Assembly: GCA_910589415.1 (NCBI GenBank)
Contig: OU342630.1
Span: forward strand, 18,571,867 to 18,635,866
Length of the DNA stretch: 64,000 nt
DNA from: Malachius bipustulatus
Lineage: Eukaryota > Arthropoda > Insecta > Coleoptera > Melyridae
Direction: 5' to 3'
Position numbers and translations under genes: made by a program. Shown here piece by piece: positions 10,979-24,069 of the stretch. Each line of letters starts with the position of its first letter. Within the stretch, counting starts at the first letter, position 1. Under the pieces are notes generated by a model, which did no database searches, was not told where the DNA came from, and worked only from the letters and a program-made list of their open reading frames with translations.

Positions 10979-13900
10979 TTTATTACAGAAAATGTGTGAT
11001 TAAAATTTCACAAAGAAATCTCAATTAGAAATACCTTTCTCGCGAAAATTCTGACACCTGCATTATTTTCTTTAAACTAACAAATTTAGACACAGCTCAC
11101 TGTAGTTTTCCTAAAATCTTCACCCGACTCTCTATCATTTTTATTATAACTTTACAATTCTTCGATTTTGATGTTCGGAGACAAATTATTGAATCAGGGA
11201 TTTTTTAGAACCATTTTTCAAATTTTTCAAAAACTAGGGTGTAATATAAAAATAATTGTGTGATTATATGGTATTCCACACGATATACTTCTGCAAATGG
11301 TTCTTCAAAAATTCTCCATCTAGCTTTTGCCTAACATACGACCTTTCGATACGACCATCAATTTTTTTTTCGACTGACTTCATTCTTTCGACGGCACTTT
11401 CAACATGTTTTTTTTTTCTGAATAAGTGATAAGAAATAATGGGATAAAAGTGTGTTGTGCTTAATTTTAGAAGTATATGCGATAAAATTACCACGAGTAG
11501 GTACTTCATCGATTGGCACACAAATTATTAAATATTATAAAAATTTAAAGTTTTAATCACTCGGCAGCTCTTAAACTGATCAGCAGCACCAGTCCCAATG
11601 TGACCATTTCTCATCACATTTAAAGCCCCGTCAGTACACCTTAAAATATCTTACACCATGGTTTCTACATAGTGACGTTGATGTTCAATAGTCACTGTGA
11701 GCCTAGTTCTAGAGTTCTAGAATTTCTCTGTGACCAGAAGTGAATGATATCACTTCTGATAACAAATTGCTGCCAATGAAACGTTAGCTTATTAGTGCCA
11801 ACAGAATGCCAAAATGTTTTTCACACTTGACAGAGTACAAGACTGGAGCAACTTACCTTTACTTACGATAATAATTTAATTTGATGGTTTTACACCAGAT
11901 TTATAAGATATATTAATTAGGTATCTTCAAAATATGCATTACTAGCAAATCGTGTAAAGTTCCTGGATCCTCGTTAAAGATGGAGTAAAGTTAAAACTTC
12001 TCGTAAAATTTGTTGAATATAAAAACTGGTTCTTTGTTTCAAACATCGATGATTTTTTTGAGGTTGATTTGTATGGTCCGATAAAAGACTATGACATTTT
12101 TACGCTGTAGATAGTGCTGTAACTTTTGTTCTTTTGATGCTGAAACTATTTACAGTTCACTTGCCACTCTAGATATAGGTATAGCGACCAAGAAGTATCA
12201 TAACGAAATGTTAAACTGCCATTATTTTACGACTTCAACAATAATAGGTCAATAATCAAAACAGTGATAAAATGACAGAAGTCGTTCCGTTATATTTCTG
12301 GATCAACTATAAAATATCAAATCCCTGCTATGAATTACCTATGACTGTGAATTAATATCTTTGGCTGCAGATGATTTACATAAATATAATATATTTGTAC
12401 CATATCACAATAAATAACAGATTTTTGCGCTTCGATTAATCTTTGGTGTTGGTTTTACAGGACTAACAACTTCGCAACCATAAAGCTACGAAAAACTAAT
12501 CCTAGCACTGATAGAACGGCTTCCTTAATATTAGAGTAATGTGTATTTAAAAAGGTTAGTTTTTATATAAATATTTTATATTTATGGTGGGTAATAATAA
12601 TGTTAGTCTTACAAGCCCTAACACGTCGGTATTCATTGCTGAAATTGGTGCTCATTAATATCAAGTTATTTTTATTTATATATTTCCTTCAATCATAATC
12701 CTCTCAAATCTCATCACATACCTACTCAAATTCATATTTATAAGTAAAGGTGAATAGTATTTTCAGTGCTTTGAAAAAAGCTTCATTAGGACACGTAATA
12801 TTCAAAATAAATATTCTATTATTTATAAATAAGTAAAAGGTACCTAGTTAATAATCATGTTGTTCACCATTTTTTTTTCATCTAGTTGGAGTCAAAATTG
12901 GGAATACGTTCTTCTAATCATATGGAGTGAAAAAACTGAAAAAACTCAAGTTATATTGAGGACTTTTTCATATTTCAACAAAAAGATCGACAGATCGAAG
13001 AACTTCTTTGTCTTGTATCCAGGCAACAAAAAACAGTTTCAAATAAAGGAACGGAAAGCCCGATTGTGACGTCTGAAAGCAGAATCTTGTCGATAACGTC
13101 AATTAAGTGTTACAAAATATTTTTTGCATTCTTTGCAGACATAAAAAATATATATAAGAAAACTCTGAATGTATTGCCTGATGTAAAGGCGTCTTGTGCC
13201 TGAAAAATAACTACTCGTATGGAATCTTCTCGGTTTTTAACATCTACTCGTACATAGCAAGTGTTTGTTGATATCCAAGATAGGCTATTTCATGTTTTGC
13301 ATTCTCCAATGTAAAAATGGCATTCCTTTATCAACAATATGAAATTGCTACTGCTTAGTTCATTAAAATGTAATTTTCATGTCTATCAAACACTGGACTA
13401 ACAAAAAACTGGTTAAATTGTTGAGCAATGTCGAATCGACCACAAAGAAAAAATTACTATGTACCTATACTATTTTGAACATTTCTTATTGAAGCTTTCA
13501 GAGTTGACATGCCAACATTCATAAAAGGCGTTTGCCCAGGTTGTGGTAAATTTCACTAAATAATTATATAACAATAAATGTCATATTTTAGTAATAAATG
13601 ATAATAACTTATCTTAATCACTGATTACACGACTGATATGAGGGAGAAGAAATTTCTAATATACCAATATCAACTAACGTAACTCGAGATTTTTCCGCAT
13701 GATCCCTCATCCTAGTCGAGCGGATCAGGATCAGACAAACCTGGGAGAAGGAAAAAAGGGGACGCGTAACGCACAGTATTTATGAACCGTTACAGAAATT
13801 GTGACTGAAAATCGATTCTCACTATCTTAGGTGCCAAACATTCGTCTTTAACTTAACTTGAAAACTTATTCTGTTCAAAAGATAATAGTAATTTTGTTTT

Positions 13901-14005
13901 TTTATGTTTCATGCAGTGATTGCATGCAGGAAAAACATTAACAGAGCAGATTTCTCTGGCGCCAGCTTGTCACACTTGGGTCAAACCATGATACAACTAT
14001 TATAC
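10979..14005. other. Long non-coding stretch
   Basis: AT-rich intergenic DNA. Short ORFs (11264-11521 minus, 12857-13069 plus) have Lys/Phe-rich composition and no motif. No RNA gene or clear repeat is recognised. Confidence 0.45.
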
Positions 14006-14472
14006 ACAAGGTATGTCAGTTTGAGACCGAAAACTCGCCCGCGCTGCGCATGACGTCACTATATAATATGGTGATTGTAATCGAGCGCTAACGGAAGAAT
14101 TGAAAATATTTGAAAGTGGAAAAGTCAACATTTGTGGAATGTAAAATGACAAGTGCATACTAGTAATAAATATGATATGATCTTTGTAATGTCATATATA
14201 TAATTGCCTATGATAGCAAACTAATAAAAAAGATATCTCCTTGAGATTCGTTTTTCTTGGGTGATTCTCACACCTACTTATTATCGCACAACAAACCATT
14301 TTTGTTATCAGATAATCAAGTACTCAAGTCAAACTAATTAAAACTACTGGAAAATTTTCAAAAGTCGGAATACGCTACTAAATCGCGACTTTACGTCATT
14401 ATTACTGCCGAGTCACATCATCAGTAGCTATCACCTCACTGACGTCACAGGCTACGCGCTGACATACCTTGT
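14006..14472. mobile_element. MITE with ACAAGGTATGTCAG termini
   Basis: The terminal inverted repeats ACAAGGTATGTCAG (14006-14019) and CTGACATACCTTGT (14459-14472) enclose 0.45 kb. An inner TGACGTCA occurs at mirrored positions (14051-14058 and 14440-14447) next to GC-rich CGCTGCGCA / CTACGCGCT. No ORF. Confidence 0.8.
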
Positions 14473-14874
14473 TTATTTATATCGTGGGTCAAACAGTTAT
14501 GCGTCCCTCTCTGTCCTTGTCTAAGGGGCAAATTAATTAAAAAATGCACCTAACTTTTCTTAGACCAGAGCGAATCAAAAGGACGCCAAAAGGTCTAGTA
14601 ATCTGGCGTATCAACAGTGGAAACTTGTTGAATTTTCATTAACCAGTTTTATAAAAATCAGCCTCATAAGTTCAAAGTTCCTGATCATTTGAGATGTCAT
14701 ATCTGTACCTATAGGTACTCTCTACTCCTATACTCTGTACCTATACAAAAATGTGATTTACCTTTGACTCAACAGAAAAAAATTTAATTATCGTTATGCT
14801 TGAAAGTGAAACTTAATTGTATAAGGTACGCCACCGACTCATTTGCAACCCAAAACACATACTTTTCTGCAAGA

Positions 14875-14907
14875 ATTCGATGTAGTAGTGTATCTACTAC
14901 ATCGAAT
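14875..14907. repeat. Short perfect hairpin
   Basis: ATTCGATGTAGTAG (14875-14888) and CTACTACATCGAAT (14894-14907) are exact inverses around a 5-base loop. Function is unknown. Confidence 0.8.
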
Positions 14908-15439
14908 AAAAGTCTCATAAAAGTCTTCTATAAAATTAACAAACGTCGATATTGAAATGGAAGTTATAGCAGTATGAAGGTAATAGCTTAGAATTGGCAG
15001 GCATCTGAAGTGGCCTATATCCTTTTAGCTTTCGGATTGATTTAAGTTTACATATTCAAAAAGTGTTTGCATGATTGATATTCATGTGTAAAACGCGTGA
15101 CAGGGAATAAGACGGAATGTCTTAAAGGAGTAATTCGTCATTCGTATACGAGTCAAATTTTTAATATTTCATAAAGTACATATTTGTAATTTTAACTGGA
15201 TCCTTTTTTAATAATGAAAAGCTACTTCTATTTTTTTAATAGAAGTTGGCAAGCCATTTTCCAAGAACATCTGGGAGAATTTTTTAAACTTTCTATCTTC
15301 TTTTCATAATAATAGCCTTGGCAATAATGCAGATAATTCAATACGTTAGGTGAGAAATTTCACATATATTTCTAGCCTGTGACATTTGAAACTTACCTTT
15401 TCGATAGGATTTATAAAGGTTAAATATAGCTGATGAAAA

Positions 15440-16450
15440 TTCCCAAAAAATATTTTCAAGATGGTCGCACTTCCGGAAATCGGAAAATACCGGAAGTTGA
15501 CACATATAGCTTTGTTATTCTGTGAATGTTCCCTTACGACATCCTGTATGGATTTGTTTTTAATTATCTGGAAAATCGAAAACGGGTAGTCTTAACAGGT
15601 GGAATTTAGAATAGCATATCAGTTTTAAAGAAGGAAAAATTGCAATTTTTCAACTTGAAAGCTATAAGAACGATACCGGCTCAATACGCTTGAAAGTTTG
15701 TAACACCAATTCAGGGACACCCTGTACATTTAACAACAGTCTAAATGTCACCATCCTCGCTTTTTATGTGGTTTCCCATCTATAGGTAGTTTCAATTTTT
15801 CCACTGGGTGATGGAAAATTATAACCAGACTTTTCATCGCCCTGTATATCTCCCTGTAGAACTATACATATATGGTACGATTAAGTTTAAAAAGTCATAT
15901 GTGACGTCATACTAACCGTCCGAATTAAGATTTTTCATTTCACCAGAAAATGTCAAACCGTTAAATTTCAAGTTGTGAACGAGCGTAAATTATTGAAAGA
16001 ATCATTCAAACAATGAATTGAACGGCTTAAGTCAGTTTGAGAGCCACTGACAACTATATAAAATTTATTCACGTAATGACATTCTATCCTCTGTGTTGTG
16101 GATTTAATTCTCATTCAAAATCAATGTTGACGTATATTTATTTATGCGGGATGGAGTGTCTAGACAAACTTGGCGGTTTCTATGAGAACCACGTAAATGA
16201 AACAAAATAAATCGAACTATCAGAAGGATGAGTATTCTTAATCGATACATATGACTTTTTAAACTTAATCGTACTATAATAGGATTTTTCCGAAAATACA
16301 GCCATCTTGAAAATATTTTCATTAACTTTCTCATTATCACTTTTGTCTTGAGGAACTATATGAGGAACTTGAGGAAATTTTTATTTTGAGGAACTAGGAT
16401 CAATAGTTCCCAAGATGTGGTCGGTGGCCAACCTTAACTATACACCCGGT
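15440..16450. mobile_element. Decayed foldback element (family of 59287-60145), split by a MITE
   Basis: The left part (ATATTTTCAAGATGGTCGCA, CTTCCGGAAAT, ACCGGAAGTTGACA) and the right part (CATCTTGAAAATATTTTCATT, TCCCAAGATGTGGTCGGTGGCC, CACCCGGTA) correspond to the two arms of the intact element at 59287-60145. MITE family B copy 2 (15877-16276) interrupts it. A stray CAGGGACACCCTGTA lies at 15712-15726. Confidence 0.65.
15877..16276. mobile_element. MITE family B, copy 2 (intact TIRs)
   Basis: It has perfect terminal inverted repeats beginning ACGATTAAGTTTAAAAAGTC and ending GACTTTTTAAACTTAATCGT, extended by CATATG on the inner side, about 25 bp each. It is flanked by TA on both sides. It is homologous over its full length to 3307-3709. 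The minus-strand ORF at 16104-16340 crosses the element border and is not a gene. Confidence 0.9.
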
Positions 16451-19400
16451 ATGTATAAACCTATGCATAATTCGGTGAGTCTTTAACACTTAACTACACC
16501 CGCAGTAGCTCATAAAATACTTTGATGCTCGAAACTCTAAAATCTTCGGCAAAATCCGATCATTGTTGCCGAGTGAATGCTGCATTTTTCCACTTTTGGC
16601 TAGTTTCTTGATTTCTGCTCGTCCTGGTATTAAGTAGTATTATTCCCGGGACAAGTCAGTGCAGACTGCAGAGCAACTGGTAGTATTGTATTTTTTTTTT
16701 CGATTTATTTCTATTCCGTATGCCGCTCTATAGCTCTGATCAGATTTAATAACTAATTCAACAGAAGATTTGAGAGATTCGTAAAGACGGATGCTGTTAA
16801 TGTATTCTTAATTCATTCTGATGCAAATAAATTGGTCTTTCAGAGCTCGGTCCATGTCTGAACCTGTTAGTTTTGCTGCTTATCTACTCTGACTCGTGCA
16901 TTGTGACATTAGATGATATTTACAATCCTCCGCGTCCACTTACACTTTCTGCACGAATCATCTTTCGCGATTTCAGTGAAACAGATAACAGCTATTTTTG
17001 TCATATCTGTCATAGCTGTCCAAACACCAGAGACCACCAAGATGGTCAGAAGTACACTCCAAGTTATCGGATAAGAGCCGATAGATGACAAAAATCAATC
17101 AGCATTTCATTATCATTAATCATTTCATCAGGAAAATTCTTATGTTCATTATTATATGCTAACCGTACTCGCAGCACTGATTTAATGAATTGGGTTGTTG
17201 AGTATGTACCTATGTGTCTCATTTTTCTAATATTTTCAAATAACATCCTTCAAATAACATTCAAGTACTCATCCTTAATACGAGATGTCTTCCCATTACA
17301 ATAGTAATTAGAATTCTAATTCTCTGGTCTTTTCATTAATTTATTTTAACATTTTTTAATGAATTAGTAGTTGTAGATATCATGAAAACTACTATCTCAC
17401 CTTTACGATCTACTTAAAAATATGTTGTTTGTATAACGACTTTCAAAATATCCAACCATGACAATTTATCAACATTTTTTGTGTATATAGTGTGATAATA
17501 TGATAACATTAAACACCATTTAATTATAAATAAGTATTATTTTCGACATTATTTAGTATAAGTAAAAAATTTAGACGTCATTCTTATTTTATAATTTTTG
17601 TATCATAGAATTAAAAGGAATTACAATGATATTAGGTAGCATTAAAATGTTGATTAACGTAAGTCGTACCTCATGCAACTTACGAGCTCAATCTTATTGT
17701 TATTGTTAGGAAAGAAGCATTAATTGTTATAAATTCCTTGTTGTAAAAATATCGAACATAAAATATAAAATAAATAGTTATAAGAATAGGCTTTAATATT
17801 TTTTCTTTATTATTATTTCTTGAATTTTATGAATAATTTCATTTCAAACTTCTTGTATGTACATATATATTTTTTGGTGGTTGGGAAGGTGCAATACATT
17901 TTATATCGAATCTACTGCTATATTCAGATTTACTGTAATATAATAAATAAGTACTTTCATTATGGTACTAGATTATGAACTAAACTTGTCCTTATCTTCT
18001 TAACGTTAAAGATAATATGTCCTTAAATTTTGTACAACCTTAAAATACGTTTACGATAAAAAGTTTTAATACCTACCAGTAGGAAATCAACTTTTTTATC
18101 GACGCGCCTGGTCATATTTTATTCATGTTTTTAATTTAATTTATTTTTAAATACCATCCTTTCAGTAGGTATAAATTTTACACTGGTTTTGCGTAATTGC
18201 TGTGTGAAGAGGAAAATTAAATAATATACATTACATATGTTATGCAAAATAACTCAATATGGAATTCGTAATTAAAGATGGAATTAATATGAGTAAATGG
18301 AAATTTGGTTAACATGATGATACCGCATTGGTTTGGAGTAAATTTTTTGTCCTTTCATTTTAGTCTAATAATAAGTTGTTACTGAGCCTAAGCAAAAACA
18401 GAAAAGCATTTTCATATTCTGTACTAGCTTTTTTTACATCTAGCATAATTTTGATTACATATACCTAGCGAATTTTTAGTGCTAAAAAGTAAACTCCTAT
18501 ATGAATAGAAGTCATAATATTATTGTTCATTTTTATCGTGATAAATAGAAATTGTAGATAGAGAATTCAATATTCTTTTTCAAAATTGACATTCGTTGCT
18601 GATAATAATTTGTTTTTGAAATTTATAAACAATGTCACAGGAAAAAGTTGTGTTTACCAATTATGAATCTTTTGGTAAAAAAAACTCAAATTTACTAAAC
18701 ATTGCTGAGTTTTTTTAAATTTTGAACTTTATACAAAATTATTACTTTAATCATATTCATATTTTAAATCTTTTGTAATTACCCGTTGTAAATACCGTTT
18801 TCTTAGAAAAATAAACAACGCCAGAAAAATGTAAAATCGGTACAAACTTGAACGTTGATATAACTTGTACAAACTACTAAACATTTAACTTTATTTCGGT
18901 TCTTTGCTAAGTAAATATATTAAACATACACCAAATTAAATAACAATCCCAGCGGAAGATATTTATTTCAATAGCAAAAACCAAAATAAAGTCAAATGAT
19001 TAATATTATTATTATTTCTACAAGTTATATCAAGTATGTTTGAACCGATTTACATAGTTTTCGCTTCCGTTTTATTTTTATTTTTCGAAGAAGAGGGTAT
19101 ATAGAACAACGATGATTCTGTGTGAAAAAAAACACCGAAAAGATTAATTAGATACAAATGAATAATATAATAGAAAAACTTAATATATAATTTTTAATAG
19201 AGTTTAGAATAATTATTGTGCCCAAATTTAATCTTTTTGAAAGCACATACTTATGACAAAAAAAAATCAAAAAAGATGGAAAACAAGAAGTTTTTCCCAT
19301 AAGTTTGCGAACTTTTTGGCGGGCACTTTTTTATTAATAACAAATATTTTAATTATATCAACTAAAATTTTGCTGTATCTCTGCTCATCAGCTGATGAGC

Positions 19401-19771
19401 CGAAAATAGAGCGAAATATATATCACTTTCTCCACCAGATCATCTGAAGCTGAGTTAGTCAGATATGTTACTATTATTAATAATAATAGATCGGCCGTCA
19501 TTGTTGTAATATTTTATTATGATATATTAATTTGATGCCTAATATTTAAATTGTCATGTCTCATGTCTCATGTCAATCAAGTCACATTCTATATGCAGAC
19601 GAGCAAAACAAATTTGAATTGCAATTTACAGCGTGAAAAGTTCGTTAAATTTTTGGCACAATAGTATATTCCATTCCAGATTTCCTTTGTTATTGAAAAT
19701 TCGAATTATGTTTTTACCTTTAGGAATGATCAGCTTTCAACTACCTTTTTTTACAAGCTAATTTTGGTAAT
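16451..19771. other. Long AT-rich non-coding stretch
   Basis: Only short ORFs are present. The minus-strand frame at 17091-16909 resembles a signal peptide but lacks an ATG (see rejected items). A small perfect palindrome, CTCATCAGCTGATGAG, is at 19382-19397. Nothing else is recognised. Confidence 0.45.
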
Positions 19772-20635
19772 TATACAGGGTGAGGCGCGAGAACCTTAGG
19801 GCATTTTTATATGGAGAAGTCCTGGGAGTAGAAGTCTAAAAATTTGTGCGTGTATAATTTCGGTTTTGACGAGCTGAACTAAAATATTCACAACCCCACA
19901 CCACTTCCGGTTATACCGGAAGTTGCCATATTTTTCTTTTTTTAAATGGTACACCCTGTATATTATTACATTTTCAGATTGCCTGAAAAAAAGTAATAAA
20001 AATGATGTTTACAGTTCAAATTTGTAACGACCAATTTATGAGTTATAAACAAATGAAAATTGCAATTTTACATTTTCAAAGAAGCTTAGCTTGAAAACGG
20101 GTCAAGATATCGGAAAACGGCTTACATGTCCCTATCCTAACTTTGTGTATACTACGCTAGAGTACCTACAAAAAAAAAATTTATTAATTTTTTTTTTTTA
20201 AATCGCTGATTTTTCATCACTTTGTATACAAATTTCATCAGCACCATAGGATACTACGTGAAAAGTTAAGATAGGGACATGTAAACCGTTTTCCGATATC
20301 TTGACCCGTTTTCGACCTAAGCTGCTTTGAAAATGGAAAATTGCGATTTTCATTTGTTTATAACTCATAAACCACTCGGTACAATTTTGAACTGTAAACC
20401 CCATTTTTATTGCATTCTTTCAGACAATCTGAAAATATAATAATAAACAGGGTGTCCCATTTAAAATAAGAAAGTTGATGGCAACTTCCGGTATAACCGG
20501 AAATGGTGAGGGGTTGTGAATATTTTAGTTCAGCTCGGCAAAACCGAAATCATACACGTACAAATTTTTAGACTTCTACTCCCAGGACTTCTCCATATAA
20601 AAATGCCCTAAGGTTCTCGCGCCTCACCCTGTATA
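19772..20635. mobile_element. Foldback element 3 (CAGGGTGAGGCGCGAGAACC arms, shared inner core)
   Basis: The left end, TATACAGGGTGAGGCGCGAG, mirrors the right end, CTCGCGCCTCACCCTGTATA. Both arms carry CTTCCGGTTATACCGGAAGT-like blocks. The inner part (ATATCGGAAAACGGCTTACA, TGTCCCTATCTTAACTTT and its inverse) is the same core found in the foldbacks at 33035-33919 and 59287-60145. The minus-strand ORF at 20198-20404 lies inside the arm and is a shadow. Confidence 0.92.
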
Positions 20636-21187
20636 CATCCGCGGCTCCTAAGTTTCATCAATTTTTTCGGGACCTAGGAGCGAAATAGGGGTGCTGGATG
20701 GGTAAGAAGCTAAAAACAGCCATTGCAAACTAATATCAAGGTCACAACTAAGGCCTCTTTGACACTACGGTCGAATTTCTATTTTTTTCTTCACTTTCAG
20801 GGAAGGAAAATCTTCGCGATTAACACTAGCACGATTTTTATTTCAAATTTTGCATTTATATTCCAAAAATCATTGCATCAATCCCTGTGGACTGAACACG
20901 ATATGCGAAAGCGGATATAGCGCCAGTACGTCTCTGGCACGCTTCGAAGCATTTGGCATTATCGTGTAGTGGCCAGAATAGGTTATATCCGTGATCCGCG
21001 GCATCTAATCAACGCCTCTTGTTAGGACAGCACTCTCTCCGCACTCTCAAAACCGTTTTTTAGGCCGTTTTGTGGCTTTCTCTTTCATTTGCAAAGCAAA
21101 TGAATACCTTCCTGGTGTTACTATAGGTATGTTCTCCACCCTTATATGTATAGGTGCCATAGTGAAACTGTAGGAGCCGCGGATGTA
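20634..21187. mobile_element. TIR element (TACATCCGCGGCTCCTA)
   Basis: TACATCCGCGGCTCCTAAGTTTCA at the left is mirrored by TGAAACTGTAGGAGCCGCGGATGTA at the right (21163-21187). The 0.55-kb centre has no gene. Its first TA coincides with the last TA of foldback element 3, so the two abut. Confidence 0.85.
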
Positions 21188-21616
21188 AATAATGACCCTA
21201 ATTTTTTTAAGATATTGTGTTATAACTTGGTGTGTTTTCCGTTTTGTGTTCACCAAATAACACCACCTGACATGCTAATTTCTCGTAAAAAAGCGACCAA
21301 CTTACAAGATGTCCAAAAATTTCGATTAAATAATTATTATTCAACCTAAATTTGTGAACGTAATTCGTCGGTTAATATATGAATGCTTCATGCAGTGACA
21401 ATGTGAATTCCCATCTCCTGTCATTGTGAACGTAAGCGCATAGCCTGCGTATGTTTCAGGTCATCAGGCTTAAAAATTACCTAAGTTTTCATAAATCTTA
21501 ATCACCATGATGAGATCTAAAGGAAATTCTTGAACAAAAAATATTGTGTGCCAATCATTTCGACAATAACAGGTTTGGGAATTCTATAGGTACGTGTTTC
21601 GGGATGAGATTAACTT

Positions 21617-21960
21617 TTACAGTCTTTTGCTTTTGGTTTTCCTCTTTTGTCAATTTCATTTCCTTATTTGTCAAATGATTTTCTTATTTTTCTATCTATC
21701 AATGATTTATAGTCGATTGCCTTTTATGTCAAATCAGTTTCACTTTATGTCAATTGCTTTTCCTATTTACGTGCAATGACAGTATCATAAATATTGGAAA
21801 AGCATTTTATACCAATAATGTATAAAAGGAATCTTATTTGACAAAAGAGGAATTTCAATTGAAAAATCACTCACTTACGTTTGATAAATGGGAAAAGCAT
21901 TTTACAAATTAGGAAAAGCAATTGACACAAGACGAAAACCAAAAGAAAAATACTGTAATA
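21617..21960. mobile_element. TA-flanked TIR element with internally repetitive centre
   Basis: The left end, TACAGTCTTTTGCTTTTGGT, continuing TTTCCTCTTTTGTCAATTT, is mirrored by AATTGACACAAGACGAAAACC, then AAAAGAAAAATACTGTA at the right. TA-CAGT termini resemble Tc1/mariner-type elements. The inside repeats a degenerate motif of the type TTTATGTCAATTGCTTTTCC on both strands. The ORF at 21594-21779 is read-through of this repeat. Confidence 0.75.
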
Positions 21961-22334
21961 ACTTATTTTACTCATCTAGTACATATACCTACTTATTTTT
22001 GTTCCACGAAAGTTCTACGTTCACTTTTACTCTGTCCATAAACCATATGTTATAATAATACAACACAGTTCCTAAAACCGCGTTGTAACAAAAAAATTAA
22101 AAATACAACGCCGTTTTCATTCCCATTGTGTAACAGTTAGGTGTTTAGTCCTACTTACAGGTTGTGCAAGTTGTTTCATTTATTGACATTTTTTTTACAA
22201 TTTTACAATATAATTTACAAGAAGGAGTAGATGGATCAATGAATATCACTAAAGATAGAAGTTGTAAAGTAAATATGCTTTAATTAAAATTTGTTTCTTA
22301 TATAAAAGAGTAAAAAAAGCATAGTATTGCATTC

Positions 22335-22428
22335 GCGATTATAGCCATTATTCACTTGATGATGACAATGCCACTCGCTAAAGCTTGTGGCATTGTCATC
22401 ATCTGGTGAACGATGGCTTCATAATCGC
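22335..22428. other. 94-nt imperfect hairpin (miRNA-precursor-like or MITE remnant)
   Basis: The left arm, 22335-22374 (GCGATTATAGCCATTATTCA, TGATGATGACAATGCCAC), pairs with the right arm, 22387-22428 (GTGGCATTGTCATCATC, ATGGCTTCATAATCGC), around a 12-base loop. The inner 17 bp are perfect. The outer part has small bulges, as in animal pre-miRNAs. No expression evidence is available. Confidence 0.6.
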
Positions 22429-24069
22429 TCATAAAATAATATCAATATCATTTCGATAGATACGATAAATTCCTGTTATTTAAATAATATATGTAACTTT
22501 ATATTTTGGTTTCATTACCTTAAATTGTTAAAATTATTTATATAATTATGATCATTCCATTATTTCTAAAAAATTAAGGCGATCCCAATTTCAATTCTTT
22601 AGGTGATTGAATAAAATAAATAAAATTTTGTAGCTTCTCCAAAGCGTATCAGTCTTTGTTACAATTCTTAGTATTTTAATTATTCGTAAAGTACCAAACA
22701 TAAATAACATAATAACCTAACCTATTCTGTTACTCAAATAATTCCTCTTTAACTTCAAGTCCAAATTTCTATAGAAATACCTAACTAGAATACCTATTTT
22801 AATTATTATTAATGATGTTTTACTAAAAAAAAAATCGTACTGAGAAAATACCCGTACTAATGACTAGCATATCGTCAATTAATCAAAATGAATTGTGTTC
22901 CTTGGTAGGAACTAGTGTTTGTAGGTACAACATTTCTTTTGTATATTTTGTATTACTGAAATATCAATACACATACTTGAAATAATAAACATTTTGTAAG
23001 AAGTATTTTGTATTTATAATTAATTATTACCGTCCATTTTTGTACTTTGTATTACCTAGGTGTAATAATAAGCTAATTATTGTACTAAATTTCTTGTTCT
23101 TGGGTGCAGAAGCATTGTGATTCTGCCCTTGGCTTAGTAGTCAAGAAAATTATATAATATAATAAGCTTTAATTTACTATACTATGGAAGAGGAAATTTG
23201 TATCAACCAATTCCTCTTATTCAAATAAAATGTTACTATTTATCCTTATTAATACTTACCTAACTAATTTTTATTATAGTTAATACAGCTTACTTCATTA
23301 ATAATTAATACTCAAGTGTTTCAATTATTTCCAGATTTTATAACTTATTGTACATTATTAAAAAAACAATCTTCATCAACTCGATATAACTCGTTGCTTT
23401 ATAATAGAATATAATTTTCATTATTCAGCTCACTTGTTTGAAAATATTTTTAAATTAGTATTCAGTTGATGTTTAAAAAAATGTTCAAGTAAACCGATGT
23501 GTGTACATAAAAAATCATTTATAGTACATTTCTTCACCAATTTGTAAATCAGATGGACGTGAAGAGTAAAGAAGTTGCACTAAAATGAGTGTAACATGTA
23601 ATGACTTTTAGTGTAGGTACTAATTGGACATAGTATTTAAAATAATTATTACCCAGTAGCGTAATACACCACTTACGGTTAAAAACCATGTTTGTTGTCT
23701 CTTACATAATATAATTTATATAACTTTTTTTAATCATGTAATTCTAGTTTGTAAAATTGTTATAAGTATTATATTGTATATCGTTTTAATATAATTGGAT
23801 TTATATTGTTACTGTTTATTTTATATACTGTAACCTTTCCTTTTTTTTTACTTTATTGATTCAACTTATGACGGGCTTTTTATTTTTTTTTTATTTCTGT
23901 ATACAACGGATTTATCTATTGATTTGTCAGTTAGCACACAAGGTGTTCAGCACAAAAAAATTTTCTCACTTTGAGAATTATTACAGAATCCTAGTGAAAA
24001 CGAATTTTTTTTTTTTCATTATTTATTATACGTCAGTAACGCCTTAGAATCAGAAACGACTTCATAATA
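22429..24069. other. AT-rich non-coding stretch
   Basis: Very AT-rich. The ORF at 23856-24047 is Phe/Tyr run read-through. Nothing else is recognised. Confidence 0.45.

Noticed and set aside
16909..17091. Minus-strand frame resembling a secreted peptide start (hydrophobic WSVLLTILVVSG-like segment, later Cys residues and a possible splice donor)
   Set aside because: The frame opens with TTG, not ATG. A TGA lies two codons upstream, and no good splice acceptor precedes the hydrophobic part.
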